Notes: generated from the sequence alone by a model not told the origin. Shown: positions 8,489 through 17,315, counted from the first letter of the stretch. The stretch: 62,895 bases of DNA from Lachnospiraceae bacterium (GCA_014804245.1 JAAVAE010000018.1:1-62895), one strand, 5' to 3'. Numbers and translations are program-made.

Positions 8489-8760
8489 GGAAGGTGAGGA
8501 GAAGAAATATTTCCTGGAGGATGGAGTTTATGATAAGGAGAAGCGGGTAAAAGTAAGAGAGCGGAATGACGGGAAAAACCTGTCTTATAGAGATTTTTAT
8601 GAGGAGATTTGCAGGGAGATAACGGATAAGCTGGAATATCTGAAAAATCTTGGCATTTCTGGAGTTTACTTTATCCCGGTTTTTGATTCCGGCAGCAATC
8701 ATAAGTATGATATATTTGATTACAAAAAATTGATCCGGATTTTGGGAATGAGTATGATAT
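8489..8760 (+). pseudogene. Decayed partial copy of the GH13 alpha-glycosidase
   Basis: Aligns by eye with 26462-26876 inside the intact glycosidase at 26190-27971. Shared stretches include GGAGAAGCGGGTAAAAGTAA, the SYRDFY coding segment and GATAAGCTGGAATAT. About 140 bases are missing between the first match and the GATAAG...GAGAAG segment, single-base differences destroy the frame, and homology stops near 8760. No open frame covers it. The stretch 8761-8835 shows nothing further. Confidence 0.85.
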
Positions 8761-8835
8761 TGATGTGTGTCAGGTGGTATTTTTGGTAAAATAGGGGAAT
8801 TTAATTAACTTTTCTCAGCGATATAATGCAAACGC

Positions 8836-9237
8836 TTAAAGGTGACCGATTACTATTCCTGAATAAGACACATATGTCATACCATTTTCGTAAAACCATG
8901 ATTTTATATGAAGTGTACCGCTCATAATTATATTATAATCTGTATCGGAATATGTATATTCAATAACAGTTGGAAATGTATTAACGTAATCGCTATATGT
9001 AACCCAAACAGTCTTTTCTTTTGAAACGACTATTAGTGGCATAATACCAGTGTTATTTGTGTCAGAGGTATCCTCATAAATGGTATAATATACGCCCTCT
9101 TCTGTATATCCGTCTGATACAAATACTAAATCTTCACTATTAGGGTATTGGGCTGATGCTAAAACAGTACTTGTATTGCAGAACAATGTCGCAGATAAAA
9201 TCAATAATAAAGAAAATAATTTTAGATGTTTTTTCAT
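8836..9237 (-). CDS. Small secreted protein of unknown function
   Basis: 133 residues with a clear Sec signal peptide (basic MKKHLK, hydrophobic core to ~25, cleavage probably after VLA-SA). The mature part is rich in Tyr, Thr, Ser and Asp and predicted beta; no cysteine pairs or known domain are visible. AGGGGA lies upstream of the start. It is divergent from the ECF sigma gene (166 bp between the starts), so it could be a target of that sigma factor or of its anti-sigma partner; this is inference from position. Codon use is AT-rich like the adjacent sigma/anti-sigma pair, suggesting the three arrived together. Confidence 0.65.
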   Translation of the reverse strand: MKKHLKLFSLLLILSATLFCNTSTVLASAQYPNSEDLVFVSDGYTEEGVYYTIYEDTSDTNNTGIMPLIVVSKEKTVWVTYSDYVNTFPTVIEYTYSDTDYNIIMSGTLHIKSWFYENGMTYVSYSGIVIGHL

Positions 9238-9403
9238 ATAATTCCCCTTTCAAAAATCAATAATAGATTAAATTCCCCTATAGAAATGTTATAATATATT
9301 TAAATGGATGTCAATTCTGGCAGGAAAAAATTTCATTTTTTATATAGCTTGCAATATTTTGAGTTGTTTGTGGATGTTAGACATAGAAAGGGTGAATATC
9401 TAA

Positions 9404-9913
9404 ATGAAAATAGAAAAAAGCAAAAATGATATAGAATCAACAGTGGAACAGTATTCTGCACTCATTTATAAAATTGCATTTTCTTACACGAAAAATTACG
9501 CAGTATCCGAGGATATTTTGCAGGACGTACTAATTACTTATATCACATCTTCCTATGAATACGCAAATAACGAGCATAAAAAAGCATGGATTATACGAGT
9601 AACCATTAATGAATGTAAAAAGTATTTCCGCAAATTAAAATACCGGACTATGTACGATGTGGTACCTGCAATATATGACATGGATTTGAAAGATAACTCT
9701 GATGTCACATATGCAGTGATGGAGTTGCCAGCGAAATATAGAATTGTAATACATTTATATTACTATGAACAACTCTCTGTGCATGAAATAAGCGATGCTT
9801 TAAAGATAAAAGAAAATACTGTGATGTCATTATTACATAGAGCAAGAAAGAAACTCAAAAAAATAATGGAGGAAGAATATGAACATGAATCGATACCACC
9901 AGTTTCTAAATGA
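9404..9913 (+). CDS. ECF-type RNA polymerase sigma factor
   Basis: 169 residues with region 2 (YSALIYKIAFSYTKNYAVSEDILQDVLI) at about 18-46 and region 4 helix-turn-helix (LPAKYRIVIHLYYYEQLSVHEISDALKIKENTVMSLLHRARKKL) at about 108-152. It directs RNA polymerase to a small regulon in response to an envelope or peptide signal relayed by a membrane anti-sigma protein. AAGGGTG precedes the ATG. Its end overlaps the next gene by 35 nt, the usual coupling of ECF factor and anti-sigma factor. Confidence 0.9.
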   Translation: MKIEKSKNDIESTVEQYSALIYKIAFSYTKNYAVSEDILQDVLITYITSSYEYANNEHKKAWIIRVTINECKKYFRKLKYRTMYDVVPAIYDMDLKDNSDVTYAVMELPAKYRIVIHLYYYEQLSVHEISDALKIKENTVMSLLHRARKKLKKIMEEEYEHESIPPVSK

Positions 9914-10637
9914 ACTGGAAATAAAACATTTTTCTGTAGACGAATTAGTGGAAGAATGTCAAAAAAGAGATCAGAAATTACAGAAAAAAAGGATTTTTTA
10001 TTCTGCAGTATGCTTGATTTTTATTGGGGTTTTTGCTGTTAATCTTATTCGAATTGAGGCTCCGGTTACAATTACTGTTTATGCTGCGGAAGGAAATCAT
10101 ATTGATTTGTCGGATGAAGTAACATCTTCATACTTAGCGGCAGATGTGTCGTATATGGTTTCTTCTGTTGAAGAAGATTTTGAAACTAACATTAATCTTT
10201 CGTTTTATTTTGATGGAAAGAATATTGATGTAATCACATTAACCTGTTCTGATACAGAAATAAGTAGGAAGAATTTAAAGAGTCAATCAGCATATTTTGT
10301 AGAAAATATACCTTTTGACTCAAACATGTATTTGCAAATGATGAAAGAATATGAATCGAAAGAGAACTTCCTTAACATAATCTCAAGCGAAAGTTTTTCT
10401 GTCATTACAATGTTGATTGGTAATTCTTATTCTATTCTTTATAACGAGCAGGATGCTTGGCAATACGGAATTGTCTTACATGCCTACAAAACAAAAAATG
10501 GTACTTATGCCATCACAGAAACCATTATTAATGTAGATATTTTGCTCGAAAATGGAAAAACCGTTCAACGAAGAATTAAAATTGATGCATGCGATGACAT
10601 TCTAACACAAGGAATTGAAATAAGTCTGATAAAATAA
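9879..10637 (+). CDS. Putative anti-sigma factor (single-pass membrane protein)
   Basis: 252 residues with a short cytoplasmic N-terminus (~1-45), one transmembrane helix (RIFYSAVCLIFIGVFAVNLI, about 39-58) and an extracytoplasmic domain predicted to be beta-rich. The overlap with the ECF sigma gene and the topology are those of membrane anti-sigma factors, although no zinc-binding HxxxCxxC motif is present, so it is not a ZAS-type protein. GGAGGAA precedes ATG 9879. The assignment rests on context and topology, not on a recognised domain. Confidence 0.65.
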   Translation: MNMNRYHQFLNELEIKHFSVDELVEECQKRDQKLQKKRIFYSAVCLIFIGVFAVNLIRIEAPVTITVYAAEGNHIDLSDEVTSSYLAADVSYMVSSVEEDFETNINLSFYFDGKNIDVITLTCSDTEISRKNLKSQSAYFVENIPFDSNMYLQMMKEYESKENFLNIISSESFSVITMLIGNSYSILYNEQDAWQYGIVLHAYKTKNGTYAITETIINVDILLENGKTVQRRIKIDACDDILTQGIEISLIK

Positions 10638-10660
10638 TATTTATCATTGAAAATGCTCGA

Positions 10661-10753
10661 AACCCAAAGAGGATACGGAGCGTTTAAAGACGGATGGGAG
10701 TTACCCCGGAGGCAAAATAGAGAAGGGCGAAACCCCATGGCAGGCACTTGTCG
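10661..10753 (+). pseudogene. NUDIX hydrolase gene fragment
   Basis: About 93 bases aligned with 38950-39042 of the intact NUDIX gene, roughly 90% identical by eye, including GGAGGCAAAATAGAGAAGGG, which encodes the start of the NUDIX box. One inserted A (GAGTTACCCCGG against GAGTTCCCCGG) shifts the frame. Both sides end abruptly. Confidence 0.85.
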
Positions 10754-10754
10754 G

Positions 10755-10796
10755 CTTAAATGCCAGAAAGAAAATAACTGGCATTTAAGGCGCTTT
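10755..10796. terminator. Hairpin, possible terminator
   Basis: CTTAAATGCCAG (10755-10766) and CTGGCATTTAAG (10778-10789) form a perfect 12-bp stem, followed on the plus strand by GCGCTTTT. It could end transcripts from the left and, less well, from the minus-strand TPM genes. Confidence 0.5.
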
Positions 10797-10822
10797 TAGT
10801 GTCAATATATCTGGCGATGGTT

Positions 10823-11704
10823 CTAGAACCGGTGCCCACCGCCTCCGCCGCTACGGTGACTGCTGCCGCTGCTACGGTGACTGCTGCCGCTGCTACGGTG
10901 ACTGCTGCCGCTGCTACGGTGACTGCTGCCACTGCTGCGGTAAACGCGGACACTGCTGCTGCTTGATGGCGGACGGTAAACTTTGTCTTGTTTCGTCAGT
11001 ATCCTCTGTAGATTGTTAAAGGCAAACTGGGTGGAAATGGAATTAAGTATTTCTCTGGAAGATGCCTTTGCCGAACCTGCCGTACGCATTGCCAGAAAAT
11101 AATTGATGAGCGCGGCAAGAATCAAAGCAAGCAGGATATTGCTGATGTACTTCATGGGCTGTGCGATCTTATGACCGGCTAAAAGAGTGTGTATCTGCTC
11201 AAAAGCCTCGGAAGCACAGCTGTAATAATTACCTTTGGAGGCATACCGGTATACATTGTCGGTAATGCTTTCCGCATAGGATTTAGTAACCGTCCTGTAT
11301 ATGGCGCCGTCGCTGAAAAGATAGAGTTCCCTGTTATCCATATCAATCAGAAAAAGAATACCGCTGCGTTGCCCGTATAAATCGTGATAGAAATTCCTTG
11401 CATAGGAAGAAGTGGAATAGGAATTATAGGAAATTGTTTTGAAAACTGCATTTCCATAAGAAGTAATTACCTTCATTTCTTCTGCAAGCTGTGTTCTTTC
11501 TTCTGAATCGAGCAATTCTGCATCGTCTTCCAAAAGTACCTGATAGCCTGTTTCCGGATTTTCCCAGAGAATAAAATCAGGTGCGGAAGAATCTGCATCT
11601 GATTCAGCATGTACTGTCAGTGAAAAAGAAAGACAGCTGATCAGTAAAAGGATAAGGACAATTGATTTTATTTTCTTATGTGTACAACACTTGTGCACGG
11701 TCAT
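10823..11704 (-). CDS. TPM-domain membrane protein, copy 2
   Basis: Protein of the TPM/YgcG phosphatase-like family: signal peptide (residues ~12-32), extracytoplasmic TPM domain (LLDSEERTQLAEEM ... ILFLIDMDNRELYLFSDGA), then a transmembrane helix (ILLALILAALINYFLAM) and a cytoplasmic low-complexity tail of SSGSSHR repeats ending SGGGGGHRF. The role of TPM proteins is uncertain. The frame extends to 11773, but those codons derive from the 3' end of the zinc-ribbon gene that was copied along. ATG 11704 has GGGAGGG too close, so GTG 11698, 8 nt from the ribosome site, may be the true start. It is a tandem paralogue of the next gene upstream. Confidence 0.8.
   Translation of the reverse strand: MTVHKCCTHKKIKSIVLILLLISCLSFSLTVHAESDADSSAPDFILWENPETGYQVLLEDDAELLDSEERTQLAEEMKVITSYGNAVFKTISYNSYSTSSYARNFYHDLYGQRSGILFLIDMDNRELYLFSDGAIYRTVTKSYAESITDNVYRYASKGNYYSCASEAFEQIHTLLAGHKIAQPMKYISNILLALILAALINYFLAMRTAGSAKASSREILNSISTQFAFNNLQRILTKQDKVYRPPSSSSSVRVYRSSGSSHRSSGSSHRSSGSSHRSSGSSHRSGGGGGHRF
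10859..10942. repeat. 21-bp tandem repeat, four units, inside the TPM gene
   Basis: Units start at 10859, 10880, 10901 and 10922; the first three are identical and the fourth is degenerate. Each encodes one HRSSGSS heptad on the minus strand, so copy-number changes would alter tail length without shifting frame. Confidence 0.9.
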
Positions 11705-11785
11705 TCCCTCCCGTTCTGTCAAATTGAGGCAGTTTTCTGGTGGCAAGTATATTGTATCTTTTGATGATTTCATCTGGCAGTCGTG

Positions 11786-12604
11786 CTAGAAACGATGCCC
11801 ACCGCCGCCGCCACTGCTGTGACCGCCGCCACCGCCGCCGCTGTGACCACCGCCGCTGCTGCCGCTTGAGGGCGGGCTGTAAACTTTATCCTGCTTCGTC
11901 AGCCATTTTTGCGTATTCCTAAAGGAAAAATGGGTGGAAATGGAATTCAGTATCTCCTTGGAAGATGCCTTTGCCGAGCCTGCTGTACGCATTGCCAGGA
12001 AGTAATTGATGAGTGTGGCAAGAATCAAAGCAAGCAGGACATTGCTGATGTACTTCATAGGCTGTGCGATCTTCTGACCGGCTAAGAGGGTGTTTATCTG
12101 TTCAAAAGCCTCGGAAGCACAGCGGTAATAATTACCTTTGGAAGCATAACTATATACATTATCTGTAATACTTTCCGCATAGGATTTGGTGACCGTCCTA
12201 TATACGGCACCATCACTGAAAATATAAATTTCCCTATTATCCATATCAATCAGAAAAAGCGTACCGCTGTCGTGACCGAATAAATCGGAATAGAAATCTC
12301 TTGCATAAGAAGAGGCGGAATAGGAATTATAGGTGGTCGTCAGGAAAACTGCATTTCCGTAAGTAGTAATTCCCTGCATTTCTTCTGCAAGCTGCGCGCG
12401 TTCTTCTGAATCAAGCAGTGCTGCATCGTCTTCCAAAAGGATCTGATAACCCGTTTCCGGGTTCTCCCAGAAGATGGGTTCGGGTTCGTAAGAATCTGTA
12501 TCAGATTCAGCATGTGCCGTCAGCGAAAAGGACAAACAGCCGATCAGCAAAAGTATCATAGCAATTGAGTTTATTTTCATATATGTACAATGCTTACGCA
12601 CGGT
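11786..12604 (-). CDS. TPM-domain membrane protein, copy 1
   Basis: Same architecture as its neighbour: signal peptide, extracytoplasmic TPM domain (LLDSEERAQLAEEM, LFLIDMDNREIYIFSDGA), one transmembrane helix (VLLALILATLINYFLAM) and a Gly/His tail (GGGHSGGGGGGHSS). The two are highly similar throughout except for the tail, here Gly-rich instead of SSGSSHR repeats. The start overlaps the end of the zinc-ribbon gene (ATG 12604, or GTG 12598 with better ribosome-site spacing), implying translational coupling and hence that this is the original copy. Membrane TPM proteins next to zinc-ribbon proteins recur in Clostridia; their function is not known. Confidence 0.82.
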   Translation of the reverse strand, partial: TVRKHCTYMKINSIAMILLLIGCLSFSLTAHAESDTDSYEPEPIFWENPETGYQILLEDDAALLDSEERAQLAEEMQGITTYGNAVFLTTTYNSYSASSYARDFYSDLFGHDSGTLFLIDMDNREIYIFSDGAVYRTVTKSYAESITDNVYSYASKGNYYRCASEAFEQINTLLAGQKIAQPMKYISNVLLALILATLINYFLAMRTAGSAKASSKEILNSISTHFSFRNTQKWLTKQDKVYSPPSSGSSGGGHSGGGGGGHSSGGGGGHRF

Positions 12605-13994
12605 CATCCCCTCCCGTTCTGTCAAACTGAGGCAGCTTTCTGGTGGCAAGTATATTGTATTTCCGAATAATTGCTATAATGGTAAAAAGGATTCCGATAA
12701 AAGCAATAATCGTACCTCCATAGTACCAGAAATCTGCTACCGGGTTTATGATAAAGATTAAAACGGCAATGATGACGGCAACAAGCGAGCCAAACGATCC
12801 GCCGCCGCGGGCAGCAGATGAAGTCTTTCCCTTCTGGGACGAGTCTGCCTTTTCAGATTGCTGGAACAAATATCCGCGGTCATCCGTCCGCTGGTCTCTC
12901 TGATTGATTTTTCTGACCTCACTCATATGTATCACAAAAGTAAGAATTGCCAGAACAACAGATACGCCGAGGGTAAATGTTGGTTTAAATGTAAAGAAAA
13001 GGTTCAGCAGTAAAAAAATGGGAAGTGCGAGCAGCAGGGAGCCAAGAATATATTTTTTGGAATCCACTGGAATATCTGCCGCTATTTTTCCGGTCTGTCC
13101 GTTGACCGTAGCATAGGCGACGCGATCGCCTTTACGATAGGACATGAACCAGACCGGGTAGAGTGTGCGCTCCGGCGCATCGCAGTGAGTGTGGAGCAGG
13201 GTGTTTAAGTCAGAATTGCTGCTCCCGGAAGATAGGGTCAAATCCTTGAAATCCGGCAGGTTCTTTAATTTGCTGTAACTGGAATTATTGGCAATCTTAA
13301 TGGCATCATCTTTATAAACATCACTTCCTACATCTGCAGTATCTGCGTAAAATCCGCTTAAAAAAGAAGGGGTGAATTTCTTGGTCTGCTTTACATCAAA
13401 AGGAGCAATCTGTTCACTGATTGTGTCAGAAAATGAGGAAGATGCATCATAGGACAGATCGCCATAGCAGGCGTCAATATCACCGCTTAAGCCATAGTGG
13501 TCTGTATATTGATAATCCCCGCGTTGATAGGTCTTCTTTCCTGTCATATGGATATGACCTTTGTGTGAAATCGTATATGCCCAATAGGGGATATAGATGC
13601 CGCGGAAGCTGTCAATATACTTTTTATCCTTTAACTCATTCGGTGCAAAAATAGCGTGCTTCATCTTTGCAAGATAGATTTCCTTACAGGCATCCTTTGT
13701 CTGCTGGAACGGTATGATATATGCCGGACGTTTTTCTTTGCTGATTCGGCTGTCAAGAATGGTGGAAGCGCCGCAGAAACTGCAGAATTCCGCAACGGAT
13801 GTGTCCGTACTTAGAATTTCGCCGCCGCATTGGGGACAGGTAAAAACAGTAACGTCAAAGGCATTGCTTTCCTCGGCGTCTTTGTCTTTGGTTACTTCGT
13901 AAGGGTCTTTCATAGTGAGACAGTAATCGCATTTGAGCTGCTGGGATGCAATATCAAATTTCAGATTACCTCCGCAGTTTGGACATTCGTACAA
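12594..13994 (-). CDS. Double zinc-ribbon membrane protein
   Basis: 466 residues. Two N-terminal zinc ribbons are clear: CPNCGG...CDYC (residues 4-30) and CPQCGG...CSFCG (about 53-75), of the TFIIB/primosomal-protein-like type. A middle domain of ~200 residues ends at LYPVWFMSY, followed by two closely spaced transmembrane helices (about 320-365) and two more near the C-terminus (about 405-450). Such proteins are common unknowns in Clostridia. ATTATCCTCCTT (read on the other strand) gives an excellent AGGAGG ribosome site before ATG 13994. The last codons overlap the first TPM gene, so they form an operon. Confidence 0.8.
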   Translation of the reverse strand: MYECPNCGGNLKFDIASQQLKCDYCLTMKDPYEVTKDKDAEESNAFDVTVFTCPQCGGEILSTDTSVAEFCSFCGASTILDSRISKEKRPAYIIPFQQTKDACKEIYLAKMKHAIFAPNELKDKKYIDSFRGIYIPYWAYTISHKGHIHMTGKKTYQRGDYQYTDHYGLSGDIDACYGDLSYDASSSFSDTISEQIAPFDVKQTKKFTPSFLSGFYADTADVGSDVYKDDAIKIANNSSYSKLKNLPDFKDLTLSSGSSNSDLNTLLHTHCDAPERTLYPVWFMSYRKGDRVAYATVNGQTGKIAADIPVDSKKYILGSLLLALPIFLLLNLFFTFKPTFTLGVSVVLAILTFVIHMSEVRKINQRDQRTDDRGYLFQQSEKADSSQKGKTSSAARGGGSFGSLVAVIIAVLIFIINPVADFWYYGGTIIAFIGILFTIIAIIRKYNILATRKLPQFDRTGGDDRA

Positions 13995-14144
13995 GAAATT
14001 ATCCTCCTTTATCGTTTGATGATTTAATTGTACAGATGGGAAATGGAAAAGTAAAGAGTGTTTTAGTTGCGGGAGGGTTTGGGGTAATATGACATGCTGT
14101 TGTCAGGTTAAGGGGATTATAATAGAATAGAGGGATAGGAAAGG

Positions 14145-15029
14145 ATGGGGAAGAGGAAGATGCATTTTGTGGAGGCGAAGGGAATTTTATCGGCGAAAAA
14201 TGGGATGAATCTTTATCGGGGGTGCACGCATGGCTGTATTTATTGTGACAGCCGCAGCAAGTGTTATCAGATGGATCATGATTTTGAGGATATAGAGGTA
14301 AAGCAGAATGCGCCGGAGCTGCTTGAAAGGACGCTGCGCTCTAAGCGGAAGAGGTGTATGATTGGGACAGGCGCTATGTGTGATCCTTATATGCACTGTG
14401 AGGAAGAGCTTCAGATGACACGGAAGTGTCTTGAGATTATTGAGCGATATGGATTCGGACTTGCCATCCAGACTAAGTCGGACAGGATTCTTAGGGATCT
14501 TGATCTTTTAAAAAGTATCAACGAGAAGGCGAAATGCGTGGTGCAGATGACACTGACTACTTATGATGAAGAATTGTGCAAAATATTAGAACCCAATGTG
14601 TGTACCACAAAGAGGCGTTTTGAGGTTCTTCAGATCTTCCGGGAAAATGGGATTCCTACCGTTGTGTGGATGTCTCCGTTTCTGCCTTTTATTAATGCCA
14701 CAAGAGAGAATGTGGAAGGGATTCTGGATTATTGCATCCGGGCAGGGGTTTATGGAATTATATGCTATGGCATTGGGATGACCCTCAGGGAGGGGAACCG
14801 GGAGTACTTTTATGCAGAACTGGATCGGCATTTTCCGGGCGTGAAGGAAATGTATCAGCGAAGGTATGGGCATGCGTATGAGATTACCAGCAGTAAAAAT
14901 GCAGAGCTGATGAAGCTGCTCCACGATACTTGCAGAAAGCACAAGATTGTAAGCAATATGGGTGAGGTATTTGATTATCTCCATAAGTTTCCGGAAGAGG
15001 ATTATGAGCAGCTTAGTTTATTTTCGTGA
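14145..15029 (+). CDS. SPL-like radical SAM protein
   Basis: Radical SAM enzyme of the spore-photoproduct-lyase-like group (Rv2578c-type). The cluster-binding motif is RGCTHGCIYC (C-x3-C-x2-C) near residues 26-35, followed by GTGAMCDPYMHCE and ETRK-like conserved segments. It should cleave S-adenosylmethionine with a [4Fe-4S] cluster; the substrate is not known, and true spore photoproduct lyase is larger. Start ATG 14145 or ATG 14160 (MHFVEAKG), the latter having GGGG 9 nt upstream. It stands alone between the zinc-ribbon operon and the LytTR system. Confidence 0.85.
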   Translation: MGKRKMHFVEAKGILSAKNGMNLYRGCTHGCIYCDSRSKCYQMDHDFEDIEVKQNAPELLERTLRSKRKRCMIGTGAMCDPYMHCEEELQMTRKCLEIIERYGFGLAIQTKSDRILRDLDLLKSINEKAKCVVQMTLTTYDEELCKILEPNVCTTKRRFEVLQIFRENGIPTVVWMSPFLPFINATRENVEGILDYCIRAGVYGIICYGIGMTLREGNREYFYAELDRHFPGVKEMYQRRYGHAYEITSSKNAELMKLLHDTCRKHKIVSNMGEVFDYLHKFPEEDYEQLSLFS

Positions 15030-15087
15030 AGGATTTAAGCGACGAAATAGCATGTAAATAAAGGATTATTTTCCCCAAACAAAATAC

Positions 15088-15116
15088 TTGACAAGCTTTA
15101 TGATAATATCTATCAT
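15088..15116 (+). promoter_or_regulatory. Promoter of the LytTR two-component operon
   Basis: TTGACA (15088-15093), 17-bp spacer, TATCAT (15111-15116): a near-consensus housekeeping promoter 49 nt upstream of the response regulator start. Confidence 0.75.
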
Positions 15117-15164
15117 TACTTCGTACGCAAGGCGGATTATATGATGAAGAGCGGGGAAGCATAT

Positions 15165-15875
15165 ATGGTTAAGATGGCTATTGCAGAAGATGATAAAATG
15201 TATGTCGAACAGTTGTTAGAGTATATTCATCGATATGAAAAGGAAACCGGCGTACGGATAGAAATTAGTACATTTTCAGATGGCGACGAAATTGTAGAAA
15301 AATATAAGGCGGGATTTGATATTATATTGTTGGATATAGAGATGCCTATTTTGGATGGGATGTCTGCAGCCGGGGAAATACGGAAGATGGATCCGGAAGT
15401 GGTGATTATTTTTATCACCAATATGCCGCAATATGCAATTCATGGGTATTCAGTCGGCGCCTTGGATTATATTCTTAAGCCTCCCGGTTATTTTGCATTT
15501 TCACAATGCTTAAATAAAGCAATCGCGCGCATGGAACGCACAACGACAAAATATATGACGATTTCCGTTAAAGGAGGGGTCCAGAAACTGGAGGTGTCAC
15601 AGATTTATTATATTGAAAGCCAAAAGCACAATCTTATTTTTCATACAGCAATTGGAGAGTTCATTTCAACCGGTGCGATGCGTGACACAGAAGCTGCGTT
15701 GAAGGAATTTCACTTTTGCAGGGGAAATAATGGGTATCTGATTAATCTTGAGCATGTTGATGGAATCAGGGATGGATGCGCTATAGTAAAGGGGGAAGCT
15801 TTATTGTTAAGCCGTGGTCGTAAGAATGCGTTTTTAGAAGAGTTGACAGATTATGTGGGAGAAGGAATGAGATGA
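15165..15875 (+). CDS. LytTR-family response regulator (AgrA/VirR-like)
   Basis: Receiver domain with the acidic pocket EDD near residue 7 and the phospho-acceptor in IILLDIEMP, followed by a LytTR DNA-binding domain (SVKGGVQKLEVSQIYYIESQKHN ... FCRGNNGYLINLEHVD). LytTR regulators bind pairs of short direct repeats two helical turns apart. Start ATG 15165 is preferred over 15141 because GGGGA lies 7-8 nt upstream. The stop overlaps the kinase start by 4 nt (ATGA). A pair of direct repeats is visible upstream of the glycosidase operon 1.4 kb downstream, the likely target. Confidence 0.9.
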   Translation: MVKMAIAEDDKMYVEQLLEYIHRYEKETGVRIEISTFSDGDEIVEKYKAGFDIILLDIEMPILDGMSAAGEIRKMDPEVVIIFITNMPQYAIHGYSVGALDYILKPPGYFAFSQCLNKAIARMERTTTKYMTISVKGGVQKLEVSQIYYIESQKHNLIFHTAIGEFISTGAMRDTEAALKEFHFCRGNNGYLINLEHVDGIRDGCAIVKGEALLLSRGRKNAFLEELTDYVGEGMR

Positions 15876-17200
15876 ATATATCACCGGATATTCCAAGAAT
15901 ATTTACAGCTTTTTCTGAATGGTGTGCCTGTATACTTTATATTTTTACTTTAAATACCTGCAAAAGACGAGGGATCTTTATTGTTAAGGCAGTGGGAGTA
16001 CTTGTGGTTCAGGTGATTTTTTTTACTCTTACGGGCGAGCTGCCATTAATTTTCTGGGTACCATGTATGATTATTGCAGTAGGTTTAATGCTATTTTTCA
16101 TACGTTGGTGCAGCGGTGTTACTATGGGAATTGCAGCGTACAGCTGTGTCAGGGCTTTTGTGCTTGCAGAGATGGCGGCTTCATTGGAATGGCAGATTCA
16201 TTGCTTTTTCTTTCAGGAGGAAAATGATTTATCACTGATGGCTTATGGGCTCATGTTCAGTGTGTTCGGGATTGTTTTCTTGCTGATGTTTTTTGTGGAA
16301 AGACGTAATATATCCATTAATCGACAACTGTCGATTTCTGATCGGGAATTATGGTCTGCTATTTTAATTGGAGCGGTAATATTTATTATAAGCAACATGA
16401 GTTTTGTATCGATAAGAACGCCATTTTCAGGACAATATGGTGTTGAGATCCTCAGTATTCGAACGATGGTGGATATCGGCGGGGTTGCCATTTTATATGC
16501 CCATCATGTGCAGCGCTGTGAACTTCATATGCGCAGGGAACTGGAAGCCATGCAGAATGTTTTGCAGAATCAATATATACAATATCAACAGTCAAAGCAA
16601 AGTATCGATACAATAAATCGTAAGTACCATGATCTTAAGCATCAGATTTCTATTTTGCGCGCAGAGGCCGATAATGAACTGCGCAATGGTTTTTTAGATA
16701 CGATGGAGGCAGAAATCAAAAGCTATGAAATCCAGAATAAAACGGGAAATTCGGTGGTGGATACGGTTCTTGCTGGAAAAAGTTTATATTGCAGTAAACA
16801 TGGAATAACATTAACAAGTGTAGTGGATGGCGCGCTGCTTGATTTTATGAGTGTGATGGATATTTGCTCTATTTTTGGAAATGCGCTGGATAATGCAATC
16901 GAGTATGTGGAAAAAATAGATGACAGAGAGAAACGTCTGATTCATGTGGCTGTCTTTTCACAAAAAGAATTTATATTATTACGCTTTGAAAATTATTGTG
17001 AAGAGGCACTGGTATTTCAAGATGGTATACCGGCTACAACAAAGCCCGATTCTGATTACCACGGATATGGTTTGAAGAGTATACGCTATGTTGCCGGGAA
17101 TTATGACGGGACAGTAACGGTCAGGCTGGAAAATAATTGGTTTGAACTTAAAATTATGTTTCCGCAGCAGGAACAGGCGGATAAAAAAATTCCTGTGTAG
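15872..17200 (+). CDS. GHKL sensor histidine kinase (AgrC/VirS-like)
   Basis: 442 residues: about six transmembrane helices in the first ~220 residues form a membrane sensor, then a dimerisation helix with the H-box YHDLKHQ and a GHKL-type ATPase domain (N-box GNALDNAIEYV, G-box GYGLKSIRYV). Kinases with this build usually sense peptides or membrane-associated signals. No AgrB/AgrD-like peptide gene is seen nearby, so the signal is unknown. A strong terminator begins within its last codons. Confidence 0.9.
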   Translation: MNISPDIPRIFTAFSEWCACILYIFTLNTCKRRGIFIVKAVGVLVVQVIFFTLTGELPLIFWVPCMIIAVGLMLFFIRWCSGVTMGIAAYSCVRAFVLAEMAASLEWQIHCFFFQEENDLSLMAYGLMFSVFGIVFLLMFFVERRNISINRQLSISDRELWSAILIGAVIFIISNMSFVSIRTPFSGQYGVEILSIRTMVDIGGVAILYAHHVQRCELHMRRELEAMQNVLQNQYIQYQQSKQSIDTINRKYHDLKHQISILRAEADNELRNGFLDTMEAEIKSYEIQNKTGNSVVDTVLAGKSLYCSKHGITLTSVVDGALLDFMSVMDICSIFGNALDNAIEYVEKIDDREKRLIHVAVFSQKEFILLRFENYCEEALVFQDGIPATTKPDSDYHGYGLKSIRYVAGNYDGTVTVRLENNWFELKIMFPQQEQADKKIPV

Positions 17201-17235
17201 GCATGAGGTATTTATGCTTATACAGGTTTTTTTTT
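17192..17235 (+). terminator. Terminator of the LytTR operon
   Basis: CCTGTGTAGGCAT and ATGCTTATACAGG form an interrupted 11-bp stem followed by nine T residues (17227-17235). The stop codon of the kinase lies in the left arm. Confidence 0.8.
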
Positions 17236-17283
17236 ATTAACATAAGAATGTCCCGTAAAGCGCGGCATTCGTTGTTTACAATC

Positions 17284-17315
17284 TGCAGTTTATGCAAAAA
17301 AAATGCAGATTATGC
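17284..17315 (+). promoter_or_regulatory. Direct repeat, probable LytTR operator
   Basis: TGCAGTTTATGC (17284-17295) and TGCAGATTATGC (17304-17315) are direct repeats with a period of 20 bp. They lie just upstream of where the -35 of the glycosidase promoter should be; a weak -10 (TAATTA, 17352-17357) has no -35, as expected for an activated promoter. Confidence 0.6.

Noticed and set aside
10859..10942. Could the regularly spaced repeats be a CRISPR array?
   Set aside because: The units are contiguous 21-mers without spacers and encode a protein tail.
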